This document shows, piece by piece, positions 45,725-57,881 of a DNA stretch of 64,000 nt; the stretch's first letter is position 1; each line of letters begins with the position of its first letter. The position numbers and the translations under genes were made by a program. Below the pieces are notes generated by a model. The model made no database searches. It saw nothing but the letters and a program-made list of their open reading frames with translations, and was not told the origin of the DNA. This stretch comes from Hysterium pulicare CBS 123377 (lineage: Eukaryota; Ascomycota; Dothideomycetes; Hysteriales; Hysteriaceae): the NCBI GenBank assembly GCA_000467715.1, contig AJFK01000037.1:85302-149301 (forward strand), given 5' to 3'.

Positions 45725-46797
45725 GATGCGTCGCGTGTGAAAGATGTAAGAATAAAAGTAGATTTTCGATCAAGGTAACGGAACTCGCAAATGTTTCGGA
45801 TAGATGAGATGTGTAGCTCTGTCAATACAGACGTGTTCGGTGGGTCCTTTGACAAGGAAGAAAAGAATTTAAGAGAGATTGTGCAAGGCACCCCTCTTGT
45901 CACGTCATGCAAAAGCAAAAGCGGTTATAGCTGAATGACACAAGGGTAATACGAGGTTGATACGAAAGTAAATGGATTCCTAGAAGGGTAGGTAGAACAG
46001 TACGAGTTCCCAAGGAGCTGAAGTATATATCGATCTATTCTTAAGTACTTCCCACCCCACTCATCCTCTTCAGCTCGGAAAATGTCACTCGATATTCAAG
46101 TCTCGGAACATGATGCTAAGCTTAGCATGCCCGAAACCGGCATCATGATGAAATGTCTGTAGGGGCTACAAGGATTTTTGGCATCACGAGTAGTGAGCAC
46201 GCAATATCTTTTACCCCTCCAACGAACCCCTCGCTAGCCCGTTTCCGGTGCGGTGTCAGGGTATCGCCCCGCACTGGAATGCTGCTTCTGGTACACAAGG
46301 GTGGGTGTTTAAGTTGATGAGGTCAGCGTACTTGGTCGACGTTATTGATGGACGGGTGGAGAGTTGGGGACGGGCGTGGGAGTAGGGCGTGAAAGCTGGA
46401 ACGGTGGTGCGGTTTACCACGTGTTTGATAAGGTTATACGCATTGCTGGGACACCATACTGAAGGGTCTAAGCCATCTTCAGCGGTAAACTTGGAAGTAA
46501 GTCAGCATTGGGGACGATTCCTAACGAGGTAAGTTCTCCTTGTAGCTTACTAAACGAGACTCCCAATGCGGAAGCATGAGATAATGGACCGTGCTATGCA
46601 AGGAGTGCGAAAAACACCATTACAGTTCTCTAACACAAATACAAACTCCCACATCAAAACTTCAATGCTCTCCGTGCAACCTCTCAACCGCCATCATCTA
46701 CTCCATCGTCTTCACATCCCTCACCATCAAAGTTTCTCACGTCCTAACAACCATCTTCATTGTCTGGGAAATCCAGCGAAGGCGGAGCGGGACTGTA
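45725..46797. promoter_or_regulatory. Upstream region of the sulfhydrylase gene
   Basis: About 1 kb without supported coding frames. A CACGTG hexamer at 46418-46423 and a near-palindromic GCATCATGATG stretch at 46140-46150 are the kind of sites bHLH or bZIP sulfur regulators use, but single matches are weak evidence. Confidence 0.35.
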
Positions 46798-47094
46798 TCA
46801 TATCTCTATCTCCTCATCTGTCTCATGACTTCCAAGAAGCTGGCGACGCAAGAGTTCTCGAACTTCTCTGTCGAGAGCCTCATGGAGGGTCGTTCGTAGC
46901 TCGCTCACGAACGGTGAATGGGCTGTGTCTAGATCCTCATCATCTGCACGTGATGGTGGTCGTGGTGTGGGAGATTCTGGAGTTTGAGTTCCTAGAGTGT
47001 CCAAGAAAAAGGTATTGTAGACCATAACAGCAGTTGCGAACCCCGCCGTAAGCCACAAGATATCTTTCCCGGTTGCAAGAGTTGGAAACTGCAT
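46798..47094 (-). CDS. Small one-helix membrane protein
   Basis: A single exon encodes 98 aa starting at the ATG at 47094. One hydrophobic segment (ILWLTAGFATAVMVYNTFF, about residues 12-30) is followed by a Pro/Thr-rich linker and an acidic/basic amphipathic end (HEALDREVRELLRRQLL). No family is recognised. It is the first of three short proteins of the same plan on this strand. Confidence 0.5.
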   Translation of the reverse strand: MQFPTLATGKDILWLTAGFATAVMVYNTFFLDTLGTQTPESPTPRPPSRADDEDLDTAHSPFVSELRTTLHEALDREVRELLRRQLLGSHETDEEIEI

Positions 47095-47856
47095 TGAGGA
47101 TCTCCTAGAGATGAGGTGTGGAATAGATAATGCCGAGTCAGTATGCTATTGGATGAATAGCTGTTAGAAGTACAGGAAAACTCAGACGCTATGGACAGCC
47201 GTTACAGAGAGTGATTATATGTCTTATTTCAAGAGCCTTTTTCTACTATAGAGAGAAAGAACACGGAAGAAAAGAGCAAACCCGTTATTTCGCTAACGGA
47301 AATAAAGGAAGACAACGAGGCTTAACCAAATCAATCGTCTTAACAAACAGTTGTTTGACACCCTGACGTCTCTTGATCAAGCTTGAAGCATCACTGCTTG
47401 AGCCCTCCTTTTCTGACCTTCTCTACAGGCACACTGGCGCAACAGTACCGACCGTTTTTAAAATTTAAACAATTGGACCCCTAGAACCATCTTCCGTATT
47501 CTTTCTTCAAGCAGTGAATCGGCATCCCCATTCAAACACTTCTCCATCGCTATATCCAAGCTTCTCCCTCTGCCTCCTTTTCCTCATCCGACTTCGCATC
47601 GCTGCATCTTCTTCTATCCGTTCCCCCACATACTACTCCTCCCTTAATTGACTTATCATCCGAACTCTCCAACAGATCAATATCATCCTCATAAACAACC
47701 TCCATTATTCTTAAAAACAATTGAGCAAACTGTAAGCATCATTGCTAAAATCCACAATTCATTTGACCAACACTTTCTATTCCAATCCTATCCGTAGAAC
47801 CAAACACCTAAACTTCACATGCATGCAACATGCCTCCTTTCACCCTCCCCTCACAT
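47095..47856. other. Spacer
   Basis: Pyrimidine-rich on the + strand from 47480 to 47850; no supported coding frame. Confidence 0.45.
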
Positions 47857-48282
47857 CTACCCACTATGAGACCTCGTCCCACCATGGGCAACGCTCGGCG
47901 TCGGAATCCCCGTCGTAATCCTCTTCACCAGTCCCCCTCCACTCGCATTCCCATCACCACCACCACCAGCAACTCCCTCCCCATCCGGCAGTTCAACCGC
48001 ATCTCGACGTCCAATCCCTCCATTAGGATCACCGTTGGAATCTACGTTCGGAGTTTCGCTTGCCGTTGATTCATTCACTTCATCCACTTTAGCCTCAGCC
48101 TTCCGCTGCTCCCCATCCCCCGGGCGTTCAGCACGAGCGTTTTCAACGATGATGAGGACGGGATCGCAGTGGATGCGGATATTAGGACCTCGGAAGAGGA
48201 CGGCGAGGCATGCGGCGCCGAGTAGGACAGCCGAACCTAGGAGGATATGGGAAGGTTGGATTGTGGGTGTCAAGGGCCACAT
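47857..48282 (-). CDS. Small one-helix membrane protein, Gly/Asp-rich tail
   Basis: A single exon encodes 141 aa from the ATG at 48282. A hydrophobic helix (ILLGSAVLLGAACLAVLF, about residues 13-30) is followed by a hydrophilic, probably disordered tail rich in Glu, Asp, Asn and Gly, with a GGGGDGNASGGG run. No family is recognised. The layout matches the two neighbouring small genes. Confidence 0.5.
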   Translation of the reverse strand: MWPLTPTIQPSHILLGSAVLLGAACLAVLFRGPNIRIHCDPVLIIVENARAERPGDGEQRKAEAKVDEVNESTASETPNVDSNGDPNGGIGRRDAVELPDGEGVAGGGGDGNASGGGLVKRITTGIPTPSVAHGGTRSHSG

Positions 48283-48472
48283 TGTGTGATTATGTGACAG
48301 TGTAGATAGTGAAGATGGTAAAACAGACGGAAGGGGGAAGGGAGAGAAAGGGAGTTATATTCGGGTTATATTGGATTCTGGAAGGGTAGGGAAAGAGCGT
48401 GTTTGAGCAATCGGGATGTTTGGTTTGGAGTAGAAATCGGGAGGGCTGGAGATGGGGATGGCTACTCATGGA

Positions 48473-48539
48473 AAGGTTATCATCGCACCCAGGAACCAGT
48501 TGAGCTTGGAGACGGGCATCAAATCTAGTTCACTGGCAT
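48473..48539 (+). repeat. Diverged direct repeat, copy 1
   Basis: It shares with 48856-48922 the landmarks AAGGTTATC, AACCAGTTGAGCT, GAAATC/CAAATC and AGTTCAC at matching spacing, giving roughly two thirds identity by eye. Confidence 0.6.
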
Positions 48540-48855
48540 TTAAGGGGGACTGATGGATGGTAATGTCATAACATCAGAATTAGGACATATGGTAGAGGGC
48601 TCGATTAACAACTATCTAGCTTAAGACTTGTAGATTTTCAAAGGTGTATCAAGGTGTCCTCTCCCAGCCTCTATGGGGTTTGTCTCACTCTCAGCACGGC
48701 AGCTTTAATCCAAAGCAGCCCCAAACTCAGGCTTTATTGTGCTTTTGCTATTTTCCTAGAAGAGAAGGGAAAGGACAGACGCTTGTACTGACAGCAATGG
48801 ATATAGGAGTTGTTTGTTCTGTAGATTCTAGAAGATGTGTATGCGTATGCATACC

Positions 48856-48922
48856 AAGGTTATCGCTGCACCTGTAAACCAGTTGAGCTCTGCGAAGGAT
48901 CTGAAATCCAGTTCACCGCCAT
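48856..48922 (+). repeat. Diverged direct repeat, copy 2
   Basis: Partner of 48473-48539, about 380 bp apart. It may be the trace of a small local duplication. Confidence 0.6.
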
Positions 48923-49090
48923 AAGAGCTGCCAGTTTGATTGTATTGCATTTCAGCTGGTTTAGAGTGACTAGTATGAAGCTTAACGTTAAGAACTCTCA
49001 AAGCCAACCCCAAACAATACCTCTAGACTTCAATCCCCATATCAGGCCATTCCCCCATCCCCCTACCGCCCCATCGTCAACCCCGGCCCC

Positions 49091-49600
49091 TCAATAACCT
49101 CCCCATCTCCCATCTCCCACCGCCTTCGCCTGCTCATACCACTCACCACCCCCATCCCTCGGACCCCTAACCAACCACCCCACCGTCCTCTCCATCTGCA
49201 AAATCCCTTTCTCCTCCAAATCTTCCTTCTTCCCTCCTTGCTCCCGCCCCATCTCTCTAACCCTCTCCAACCCCGCCACAGCCCCCCTCAACCGCTCCTT
49301 CGCCCTCTCCACCGCCCTCTCCGAAACCTCTGCGTCCGCAGTATCACTAGCAGCGCAAGCTTCGACTCTCTCCACCGCTTTCGAGGCTAGGCGGACTGTT
49401 TCCATGGCTTCTTCTTCTTGTTCGGCGATTCTTTGTGACGGAATGCGGGGTGCGGTTTGACGTGCCTGGATGACTTTTTGGCGATGAGTGCGGTTGTTGT
49501 AGGCTTCGATGGCGATTACGAGGGCCATGAGGAGGACAAGGAAGAGGATTGGGAGGTAGGTTAAGTAGAGAAGGTCGGAGAGGAGGCAGTCGTCGGCCAT
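49091..49600 (-). CDS. Small one-helix membrane protein with charged coil
   Basis: A single exon encodes 169 aa from the ATG at 49600. One strong hydrophobic segment (LLYLTYLPILFLVLLMALVI, about residues 10-29) is followed by a long charged helix with Ala/Glu/Arg heptads (AVERVEACA..., RAVERAKERLRGAV) that may form a coiled coil. The end reads GWLVRGPRDGG. No family is recognised. Confidence 0.55.
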   Translation of the reverse strand: MADDCLLSDLLYLTYLPILFLVLLMALVIAIEAYNNRTHRQKVIQARQTAPRIPSQRIAEQEEEAMETVRLASKAVERVEACAASDTADAEVSERAVERAKERLRGAVAGLERVREMGREQGGKKEDLEEKGILQMERTVGWLVRGPRDGGGEWYEQAKAVGDGRWGGY

Positions 49601-52600
49601 TGTTGTTTGTTTCGGGGCGTGAGTTGGTTTTGGTTTGTTGTGTTTGGAGCTGAGAAAGTTGGTATGAGGGGTTGTTTTGGGGTGCGGGTATGTATTGGTT
49701 GATGGATTTTGATTACGAATAGAGGGGATGAAGAAGAGGAAGAAGCGATGACGAAGTTGTCATGTGGTGGCATTCACTGAGGGTTGGGGCGGGGATCTGC
49801 ATTCACTTCACTTCACCTACTCGTCGCTTTCATCCTGGAGGTGAATGGTGAATTGTGATTTCACCATGAAGGCACTCTCCGTGATTCCCAAATGACCATT
49901 GATGTGCAAGCTTATTCATATCGAGCTTGTCGCAACGCAATTGAAAGGAAATTCCAATTAGAAGGGCTTCTTCTGGAATTAGATTAATACAGATCCAATC
50001 ATGAATGAGAGACACTATGTTCTGACTTGGGGTCACCAAATTTGCTGCCTGCTGCAATTCAGTTCTCTCGAGAACTCATTGAGGCCGACGGAATTATCGC
50101 TTAAGATTTGTTTTTCGCGGTCATTATGAAGATTAGTAGGAACCTTCGTGCCTAACAAACGAATAGTGAACTTTACGGCCAGCAACATGATTATTCCGGA
50201 GTTGTAGAGGCATCTGTCAAGTGCAAGCCTGTAAGTTTGAGAAGATGTATAATAAGCGAAAGTGGAATGTGAAGGAGAAGAGTTGAAAATGCAAATGTGA
50301 GGGAAGAGGATTATACTAAGAATCTAGGTATCAATTGATGTAACAAACCGTCGGTTACCTGCCGGCTTCGGCCTACAGTGTGATGACCCTTTACGGTGTT
50401 CAAGGGTTTGAAATATGTACGGAGCTCCATGTAGTTTAGAAAGTCCCTCTTGCAGGAGCATCGGGTCCTTGCGGTAGAGGCAAGCCGCAGACAGCGTTAC
50501 AACAGTGCAAACTGTCAGTCGAAGTGCCCTAAGCGATGCATTGGTGTAACATCCAAGTGCAGATCCATCTGTGACGAGGGATGAAAGGAGGGTCATGGGG
50601 TACTACTCAGTCGACGGGTGTGATGAAGGTCAAGGAGGATGTTACCTATAGTGACAGTCTCCTATACAGCAAGAAGGATCCCTTGTGTTCAGAAACCAAT
50701 ACAGACTGGGGGCTCCGTCGCACATACAACATAAAAAGGCCAACAACAGCTACTTGAACCATGGATCTCAAAGGCGCATGCACGTGGAGCTGTCAGTGAC
50801 CAGTATCATACGCATGAGACATGTCAACGAAGTGTCTGCACGTGGAATATGCCAGAAGCCGATTCTCAGTTAAATTACAGGTCGACATATTTGAGTGGAG
50901 GTTGTCCAATGATAAGGAAGACTTGGCATCTGCAAGAAGAAATCAAAACGTGACCTGCATTGGACCTGGCGCGATGCTCGGAGATACTGTCCTTCTTTTT
51001 GCTCTCGTCTGCTGCCGATGGCGAGTGCATATTCTCGTTACGATATCCAATCTTATGCGTGGAAGATTGGTCGTAGGGAAAGTCTGTTCCTCCTCTTTCG
51101 GGCCGTAACTCTTGCTTGAGACATTCTTCTATCAGGATGACGTTTCTTCAATATGCTTCGAACAGGTTCCACATTTCATGTTGGATGAATGCAGTACCAT
51201 GCTGGATGATCCAATTCCCAACGCTCGAAGGTCGCAGGTTGATAACGTTTGTCTCCGCAAGTGATATAGGTGCTCGGTGAGCAGGTACCAACTCTTACAA
51301 CGCCTCTTAACGTAGGAATAAGGACAGCACTATTACTCTCTCTCGCCTTGACGGAACCCCACTAAAGACGATAGATGCGAACCGACTCATACTTGGTATC
51401 CAGTCATGCCTCGACGGAGTGGAAAGTTGCATCGGCACGGTTCGCAGAAACCTAGCAAGCTCTCAAGATGACTGGATGCCATGCATGGGTAGAGTTGCTC
51501 TTGATGGGTAGTTCGAAAGTGATCTATGGTTCGAAGGCGACAATTTCCGTTATCCCAAGATGTTATCTGGAATGTATTGCACGTGGAAACGTCAACATCA
51601 TCCGGCTCTGGAATTGGACGCTTCGTGGCCAGCCACCGGGTCATGGGAGTGTACCATCAAAAATGGGGATCTGAAGTCGAGGACAACTCCTGTTCGTCCA
51701 TCATGCGGACCCGGAGACACGACAGCAGCGGAACGCACCATGATATATCCATAGCCGGCTCTGTGAAGCCGTCAAACCAGCGCCCTTTACCCTCTTCATG
51801 CAAGTAGGACCGGCCCGATCAGGAAAGCAGATCCTTGCGCCACCGTGTAGATGAAGGGTGCACTTGCACAGAAGTCGCCAACCGACAACTCGAAGCGTGA
51901 TCTAGCGGACGGAGATGGCTAGATCGGCTCTTGCGGTGGTGTTGCAAAGCCGTTGAGCGACAATCCGCACATCTGACCATCACATTCCAGCCAGTCGACG
52001 ACAGGCGATCCGCACCCAGTCCAATCAAAGTCCGGACGGGCGCCAAGCTCTCTTGCTTGCATCCGACGGTAGGGAACAGGCTCTGACCAGTCTCCCTCGC
52101 TCCGGTCATTGGTTCCAAGATGCTCCATCACCTGAGATGGGGCGGCGGCTGATGGTGCTGTCGGGGAGGGCGGTATTGGGCTGTACATGCGAAGCAATAT
52201 CGCAGCCTCTTACATTATGATCACTCGGCCTGCCAGAAAACGGGGGTTGGTCCTCCACCAGTCTGGCCGAAGGGCAGGGTTAGACTTGCCAGTCCCGTGA
52301 AGCCAGCGTTGGGAAGCCGCTAACGAACCCGCCGAGCTCCACTTCTCTCCCTTGATGTGGGCCGCGGATCTTCTCAAACACGGCCGCTAAAAAACACACC
52401 ACCACGTTGAAAAAGCAACCGTTTTATTGAATGCGCTTTCGACAACACCGCTTCCAAGAGTCCGCCGAACTCAATTCCCATCTTGCCGACTGCCGGGTAT
52501 GCGACTTCCTATTCGACGTGCGTGCAGAAACGATTCATTTTGGCTGTTGTTAACCCCTGGCCATGCCTGGAATACCTGGAACAGCAGAGCCATTCGCGAA

Positions 52601-54342
52601 GTACGGCAGCAAAGTCTCATCTTCGAACATGATGGAAATGCAGACAAGCCCTTTCTTAGATCCGGATAAAACAAATGCATGATGCACCGTTCCAGGTTTA
52701 GCAGATGATTTCAATAGCATCTACTCCGTGCAAGCGTCCCAGATCGTGAGAAGATCTTGTCTGAGGTCCACGGAAGGACTGCAGAAGCCATGTCGAATGA
52801 TTATGCACATGCTTCCCGAGGTTCTTGAATGACTGCCTATATGTCTCTGTCGATCTGGCAGAAGGCGCAAAGCTGAAGATACTGCACGACAATGTTATTA
52901 TCGATTATCGATTATCGAGGTCTGGCCTCGACGCCCACAAAGCATTGTAACCTTTGCGAGCCACCACCACACCTTCAATGCTAGGGAGTACAGCTGTTAA
53001 GAAAGAATCAATTGCTGAAATATTTCGCAGTCGATCAAAGGATCGAATTGTCCGGATGCCCAAGCGCTTGTTCCCAATTTTACTCCAAACGAGTCGACCC
53101 GTGCGGGAGGATGGAGGGTTCCCAGCTGTTCCGTGCGGGTTCCCAGCGGGTCTGTACAAAATGCGAAGGGTTCCATGCTCGATTATGGGCAGAACGACTC
53201 CATGTCTCTATTTCTGTAGTCGTAGAAATCGTCCACGAGGTGTTGAACAAGAATAGCGATACATAAATACGATCCCATAAATTGAAGCGCCAGCAGACTG
53301 GTCGCATAGTAAGTAAGTAAGACAGCAGTCAGATCAGTCATGCAGTTGTGCTCACCAGGAACGGGAGCGCACCCTCAGCCCATGCAGAGCTGCCAGGGTC
53401 GGTCTTTGGTGGCTGCGCAGAGACATGGGGAGTCGGGGCGCTATGCTCGGGGCATTCGCTGCTTTCGCAGGCAAAGCCGGGTGGCCTGAGCAAACCGGCT
53501 GAAATGGTGCTCGCTTGTTACACAAGATGGTGGGTCTGAACGGTGCCGGCTCAGTGGGATTTCTTCCCAGAGAGCCTGTCCGTGTCGTTTAGCCTTCGCC
53601 CTCGTCGCTCTTTGTTCCTCACCCTCCCCAGCCTCTCTCTCCACCCTCCTAATAGCAGCACCACACGGCGACGGGAGCAGCGAACGACGGCACTCGACAG
53701 CGACGACGAGTGCGATAACTATCTGTCCTGTCTGAGTCGTGCCTCTGCTGCCACTGCTGCTCTGCCGCAATCCATCCATACCTTGAGAACCGCGGCGCTG
53801 CGACCGACGATCCCATCCCCTCATTCATCCTCCCACATCCCATAAACTGCGACGCTGGCAAACATCGCAGCCCGGAATCGACCGACGAACCTTCGTTATA
53901 CTTTATTTTCTGGTGGTGAGTACTTTATTAACGCTCGCTGTCATCCAGTCTTCAACCCGTCCTGTCTTATCCTCGCCTCTGGCGCCCCGATACCACGGCA
54001 AATCGCCAGACTGGCCCTTCTCCTGGTATTGCTCCACAACAACAACAACACCAACTAATCAATGATCAGGTCGAGTGAACCGTGGTAAAATACGCAGTTG
54101 CGTCGCGTCGCCCGTTCCAACATACGATAACCACCCATTGTCTACAAAAAGTAAGTCGAAACAAGCGCTTCTGGGAGTTTAACAACACGCTCCCATATTG
54201 AGTCTGCTACACGTTATGAATGCCCAGTACTTGTAAACTTCTAATCGAGTTACGTGCTCCATACAAAGCAAAGCAAAGCTAACTGGATTTGAAAATCCTA
54301 CAGGAACCCTCTTGTAATCGAAGCATTGCCAAGTAATCAACC
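49601..54342. other. Long gene-free region upstream of veA
   Basis: 4.7 kb with only short frames on both strands, none with recognisable motifs. The right end (53560-54342) has pyrimidine-rich sequence and a probable 5' leader intron. Three TTATCGA copies lie near 52892-52916. No transposon ends or coding remnants were recognised. Confidence 0.5.
54151..54303 (+). other. Probable 5' leader intron of veA
   Basis: A GTAAGT donor at 54151, branch-like GCTAAC at 54278-54283 and TCCTACAG acceptor ending at 54303 lie just before the VeA start codon. The size is 153 bp. No ATG-led coding is interrupted. Confidence 0.55.
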
Positions 54343-56217
54343 ATGGCAACTATCATCCCAGTTCCGAATGAAACGAACAGTCAGGCGTCGAGGATGACGA
54401 AGGAGGGGAAGAAGATCACATATGCTCTGCAGGTGATCCAACAGCCTGAGCGTGCTAGAGCATGTGGATCAGGAGCGAAGTGTAAGTTTATAACCCCTCG
54501 ACGCATCCACACCACAAAACGAAGCTCACTTTATGCAGCCTCGGCCGACCGTCGCCCAGTCGATCCACCTCCGATTGTCGAATTGCGAGTCTTCGAGGGA
54601 GATGGCCCGAACAAGACCGAGGTCACTTTCTGTTACAACGCAAACTTCTTCCTGTTTGCGACCCTCGAAAATGCAAGAACCATTGCACCGGGACGCGTTC
54701 CACCTGCCACCCCGAGTTTCCCAGTTCTCACCGGTACTCCTGTCGCTGGCATGGCCTACCTCGATCGACCCAACCCCGCTGGATATTTCATCTTTCCGGA
54801 CTTGTCGGTTCGACACGAGGGCAAATACAGATTGAGCTTTGCGCTCTACGAGGAATTGAAGGATGTCAAGGACATGGATGCTGATGATCGCCAGTCTCTC
54901 AACGCTCATCCTCCCGCTCCTGTTGACGCGCATGTTTCGCATCGCCTGGAAGTTAAATCATTGCCATTCACTGTTTTCTCGGCAAAGAAATTCCCAGGCT
55001 TGACCGAAAGCACGGCATTGAGCCGTATGGTGGCTGAACAAGGTTGCCGCGTTCGCATTCGACGCGACGTCCGCATGAGACGACGAGAGAACAAGTCGTC
55101 CAAAGATTGGGATGAATACGACGAGGAAGCCGCATACGAGCAAGCTCGACGAACTGCCACGCCAGATGCGTATGGTCAACAAAATATGCCGACTCCACAG
55201 CCAATCATGGATGCCGGTGACCGTCCACGATCCGTCTCGAATGCTAGCGCTGCGTCCTTCGCCCCTCCCCGCCGTCCAAGCATGGAGGATATGGCCCAGG
55301 GCTACCAGCAACAGAGCAACTATAACCACATGGCTCCTCTTCAGTCCCAGCCAATTGGCTATTCTTCGATGCAGCAGTATGGATCGACCCAGAATCATCA
55401 ATACCAAAGCCAATTTGCTGCTCCTCAGCCAGCGCCCATGATGCAGCCACCGCAGGCACCCTACCAGCACCAATCCCACTATGGCCACCAGGGGCAGTCT
55501 AACATGCACATGAGCCAGTCTTACGGATATTCACCGAACCAGGGTTACCAACAACCACAGTATGAGCAGCCAGCTCCTGTTCGACACGACTCCATCGACT
55601 ACTCGCAGAACGGCCATGACTATCGGCGTCCGTCTCTGCCCCAAAGCACTCAGCAATATCCTGCTCCAAGCCAATTGATTTCTCATTTTGGGATGGAAAC
55701 ACAATACAACCGACCGCAGCATATGAACCAGAGCATCCAACCTCTGCAGCCTGCGCACCACAACCCACCTGCCTCTACTCCAAATGCCATCCACATGCCC
55801 AATGGTCACGCCTTGGCACCCTTGAAGACATTGCAGCCCCCGAATGAGAAACAAGAGCCTGTCTCCCCTTCGTATCAAATGAGCAATCCACTTTCAGCTG
55901 CTCCGTTGTCCGCCACCTCAGAGACTCTTCCTCCCCACAGTTATCTTGATGCTTCCAGACCACCACTGGCAAAGTTTGCTGCACAACCTCCTCCAACGAA
56001 TGCTGGTACCAAGCGATCTTTCTCCAGCACGTTTGACACGAAGCACATCAATGAGCGCTTGCAACAAGGAGCTCGCCCAAACGTCGCAGCGCCAAGCTAT
56101 GGATATGACACCAATGACGATTCCCCTGATATCGAGGAAGGACTGGACGAAAGGGCCATGAGTTATCGGCGCGCCGACGGAACGCACCGTCAGCGTCGAG
56201 TTCCTGATCTAGCATGA
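54343..56217 (+). CDS. veA: Velvet-family developmental regulator VeA
   Basis: Exons 54343-54481 and 54539-56217 give 605 aa; the 57-bp intron (GTAAGT...TGCAG) is phase 1 and restores the conserved block [19 protein letters not shown]. The velvet domain spans about residues 22-235, with [43 protein letters not shown] and the end [29 protein letters not shown]. The rest (residues 260-605) is Gln/Pro/Tyr/Ser-rich and probably disordered, with a KRSFSSTFD stretch near 550. VeA enters the nucleus in the dark, binds VelB and LaeA, and controls sexual development and secondary metabolism. It stands alone, with large gene-free regions on both sides. Confidence 0.96.
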   Translation: MATIIPVPNETNSQASRMTKEGKKITYALQVIQQPERARACGSGAKCKFITPRRIHTTKRSSLYAASADRRPVDPPPIVELRVFEGDGPNKTEVTFCYNANFFLFATLENARTIAPGRVPPATPSFPVLTGTPVAGMAYLDRPNPAGYFIFPDLSVRHEGKYRLSFALYEELKDVKDMDADDRQSLNAHPPAPVDAHVSHRLEVKSLPFTVFSAKKFPGLTESTALSRMVAEQGCRVRIRRDVRMRRRENKSSKDWDEYDEEAAYEQARRTATPDAYGQQNMPTPQPIMDAGDRPRSVSNASAASFAPPRRPSMEDMAQGYQQQSNYNHMAPLQSQPIGYSSMQQYGSTQNHQYQSQFAAPQPAPMMQPPQAPYQHQSHYGHQGQSNMHMSQSYGYSPNQGYQQPQYEQPAPVRHDSIDYSQNGHDYRRPSLPQSTQQYPAPSQLISHFGMETQYNRPQHMNQSIQPLQPAHHNPPASTPNAIHMPNGHALAPLKTLQPPNEKQEPVSPSYQMSNPLSAAPLSATSETLPPHSYLDASRPPLAKFAAQPPPTNAGTKRSFSSTFDTKHINERLQQGARPNVAAPSYGYDTNDDSPDIEEGLDERAMSYRRADGTHRQRRVPDLA

Positions 56218-57209
56218 ACCGACCGAGAGAATTTTTCTCTCCTTGCATGAAACTCTAGTCTACGTACTGAATGATGTTCTTATTACGGAATTGGTGTTAG
56301 GTCTTGGCGGGTTTGCTTTGGATGCGCGCGGGCTCTAGCACTATACCATACTCTTCCACGATTTCCGATTTCCAGCAATGTCTCCGGCGGAACCGACACA
56401 GTCCGCTGTTTATTCACCAACCCGATTTTCTTTGTGTTACTCTTTGCGATTATTTTGATTTTCGAACTCTACTCTCGACCTGTTGATTCCCTTTCGAGGG
56501 GACTCACGCCGAAGTCCTACTACTCCTTCCAAATTTTCCTTATTTGACGTTGGACGAGGCTCTAACCAAGCAATTTTCATTGCAGACACAAATAATTTCA
56601 TTTTTACTTTTGCTTTTTCCGCACCGTTTCTATTTCTTTGCTTGTAGTTGTAGCAGACAGAACGGAGGAGGGTTTCGCACCCAACATCCAGGTCTCACTC
56701 ACGCACCGGAGTCCAGCCACAGGAGAAGAACGAAGAAAGATTAAGCTCGCGCAATGCAGCAAACCACTACGGGGCACGCTCCCGCTTCCAACCTACCTTA
56801 TTTCCTTTATTGTTGCCGTGATTTTCCTTGGTTTGCTTTCTACAAAGTTCGAACCTCCTGGATCCGCCTTTTAAAGGCCATCCCTTTTCCTTATTGCGTA
56901 TACTTGGATGCAGCTGCGGCCATGTGTGTTTTTCACTCAACGAATAGTGTTGGATTTCTGGGACCGCTTTGTTTCCGGGATTTTCGGGTCAGAAATCCCC
57001 TAGAGTCAAATGTACGGACGGCTTGTGGGGATGAGAAGAAAGGGAATTTGACGAGAGAGGTAGAGAGGGATGGGATTGAAAAGTGGATGTTGAAAGGGAG
57101 GTCGAAATCTTTTTGAAATGCTTGCTTGCTGGCTACCTACTACTGGGATAGACTCCTCGTTTTGGCCGCCCCTTCCGTAGCATTAGTTTTTTTATTCTAC
57201 TTATCCTTA

Positions 57210-57210
<1 letters not shown>

Positions 57211-57246
<36 letters not shown>
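57211..57246 (+). repeat. (GTCT)9 microsatellite
   Basis: Nine perfect tetramers. They are open in all frames by chance and non-coding. Confidence 0.9.
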
Positions 57247-57247
<1 letters not shown>

Positions 57248-57847
57248 GATGAACTGGGAGGAATGGAAACACAAATGGGAGAAATCTTTATTTTTCATGA
57301 GAATGCTCTGGGTTCCATGTGCCTTCGTACAATGTGATCATTCCTATCATTCCATCCTCAAATCTGACTCTCTATCGAACTCGCCTAAGATTAAAAAAAG
57401 CCCATTCTCCTACCCAGGACCACCAAATCCAGATCCCGCCCACCCATCTTCCAAACCCCCTTCCTTCATTTCCCTCCCCTCCCCTCTCCGCGGTAACTGC
57501 ACTGCTGACCCGACCCAAGCCCGACCCGCAACAAGTTGGGTGACCAGGATCCGCGTCTCACATCTGGCCCACCCACCTAATTTAATTTACCATCGTGACG
57601 GCTCCCCGTATTCCCCATACGACATCTCGTTATCGATAGCAATTGGCCTCTTGGCCCCAGCGCGGCTTGATTTGTATTATGAGGTTGACGGATATATCAG
57701 GGGGGGTATATTAATTTCATGATCCTTGATGAAGTTTGACCCGATTGGTTTAATGAAGTGCTGGGTTCTTTGTGGGTCCCTGGGAAGCAATGGGTTTGGC
57801 CGGGGCCATGCGTATATGATATATCCGGGTGGGTGTAGTACTGTACT

Positions 57848-57881
57848 GGGATGGGATGGGATGGGATGGGATGGGATGGGG
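57848..57881 (+). repeat. (ATGGG)n microsatellite
   Basis: Six perfect ATGGG units in a G-rich strand. The G-triplet runs could form a quadruplex. Confidence 0.85.

Larger units (their letters stand above)
48283..49090. other. Spacer containing a diverged repeat
   Basis: No coding frame is supported. Two copies of a ~67-bp sequence lie at 48473-48539 and 48856-48922. Confidence 0.5.

Noticed and set aside
46418-46423. CACGTG as a sulfur or bHLH regulator site
   Set aside because: A single six-base match 700 bp from the gene is expected by chance; it is noted only as a possibility.
57848-57881. (ATGGG)n as an interstitial telomere repeat
   Set aside because: The fungal telomere unit is TTAGGG, and this pentamer does not match it. 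It is a plain microsatellite.
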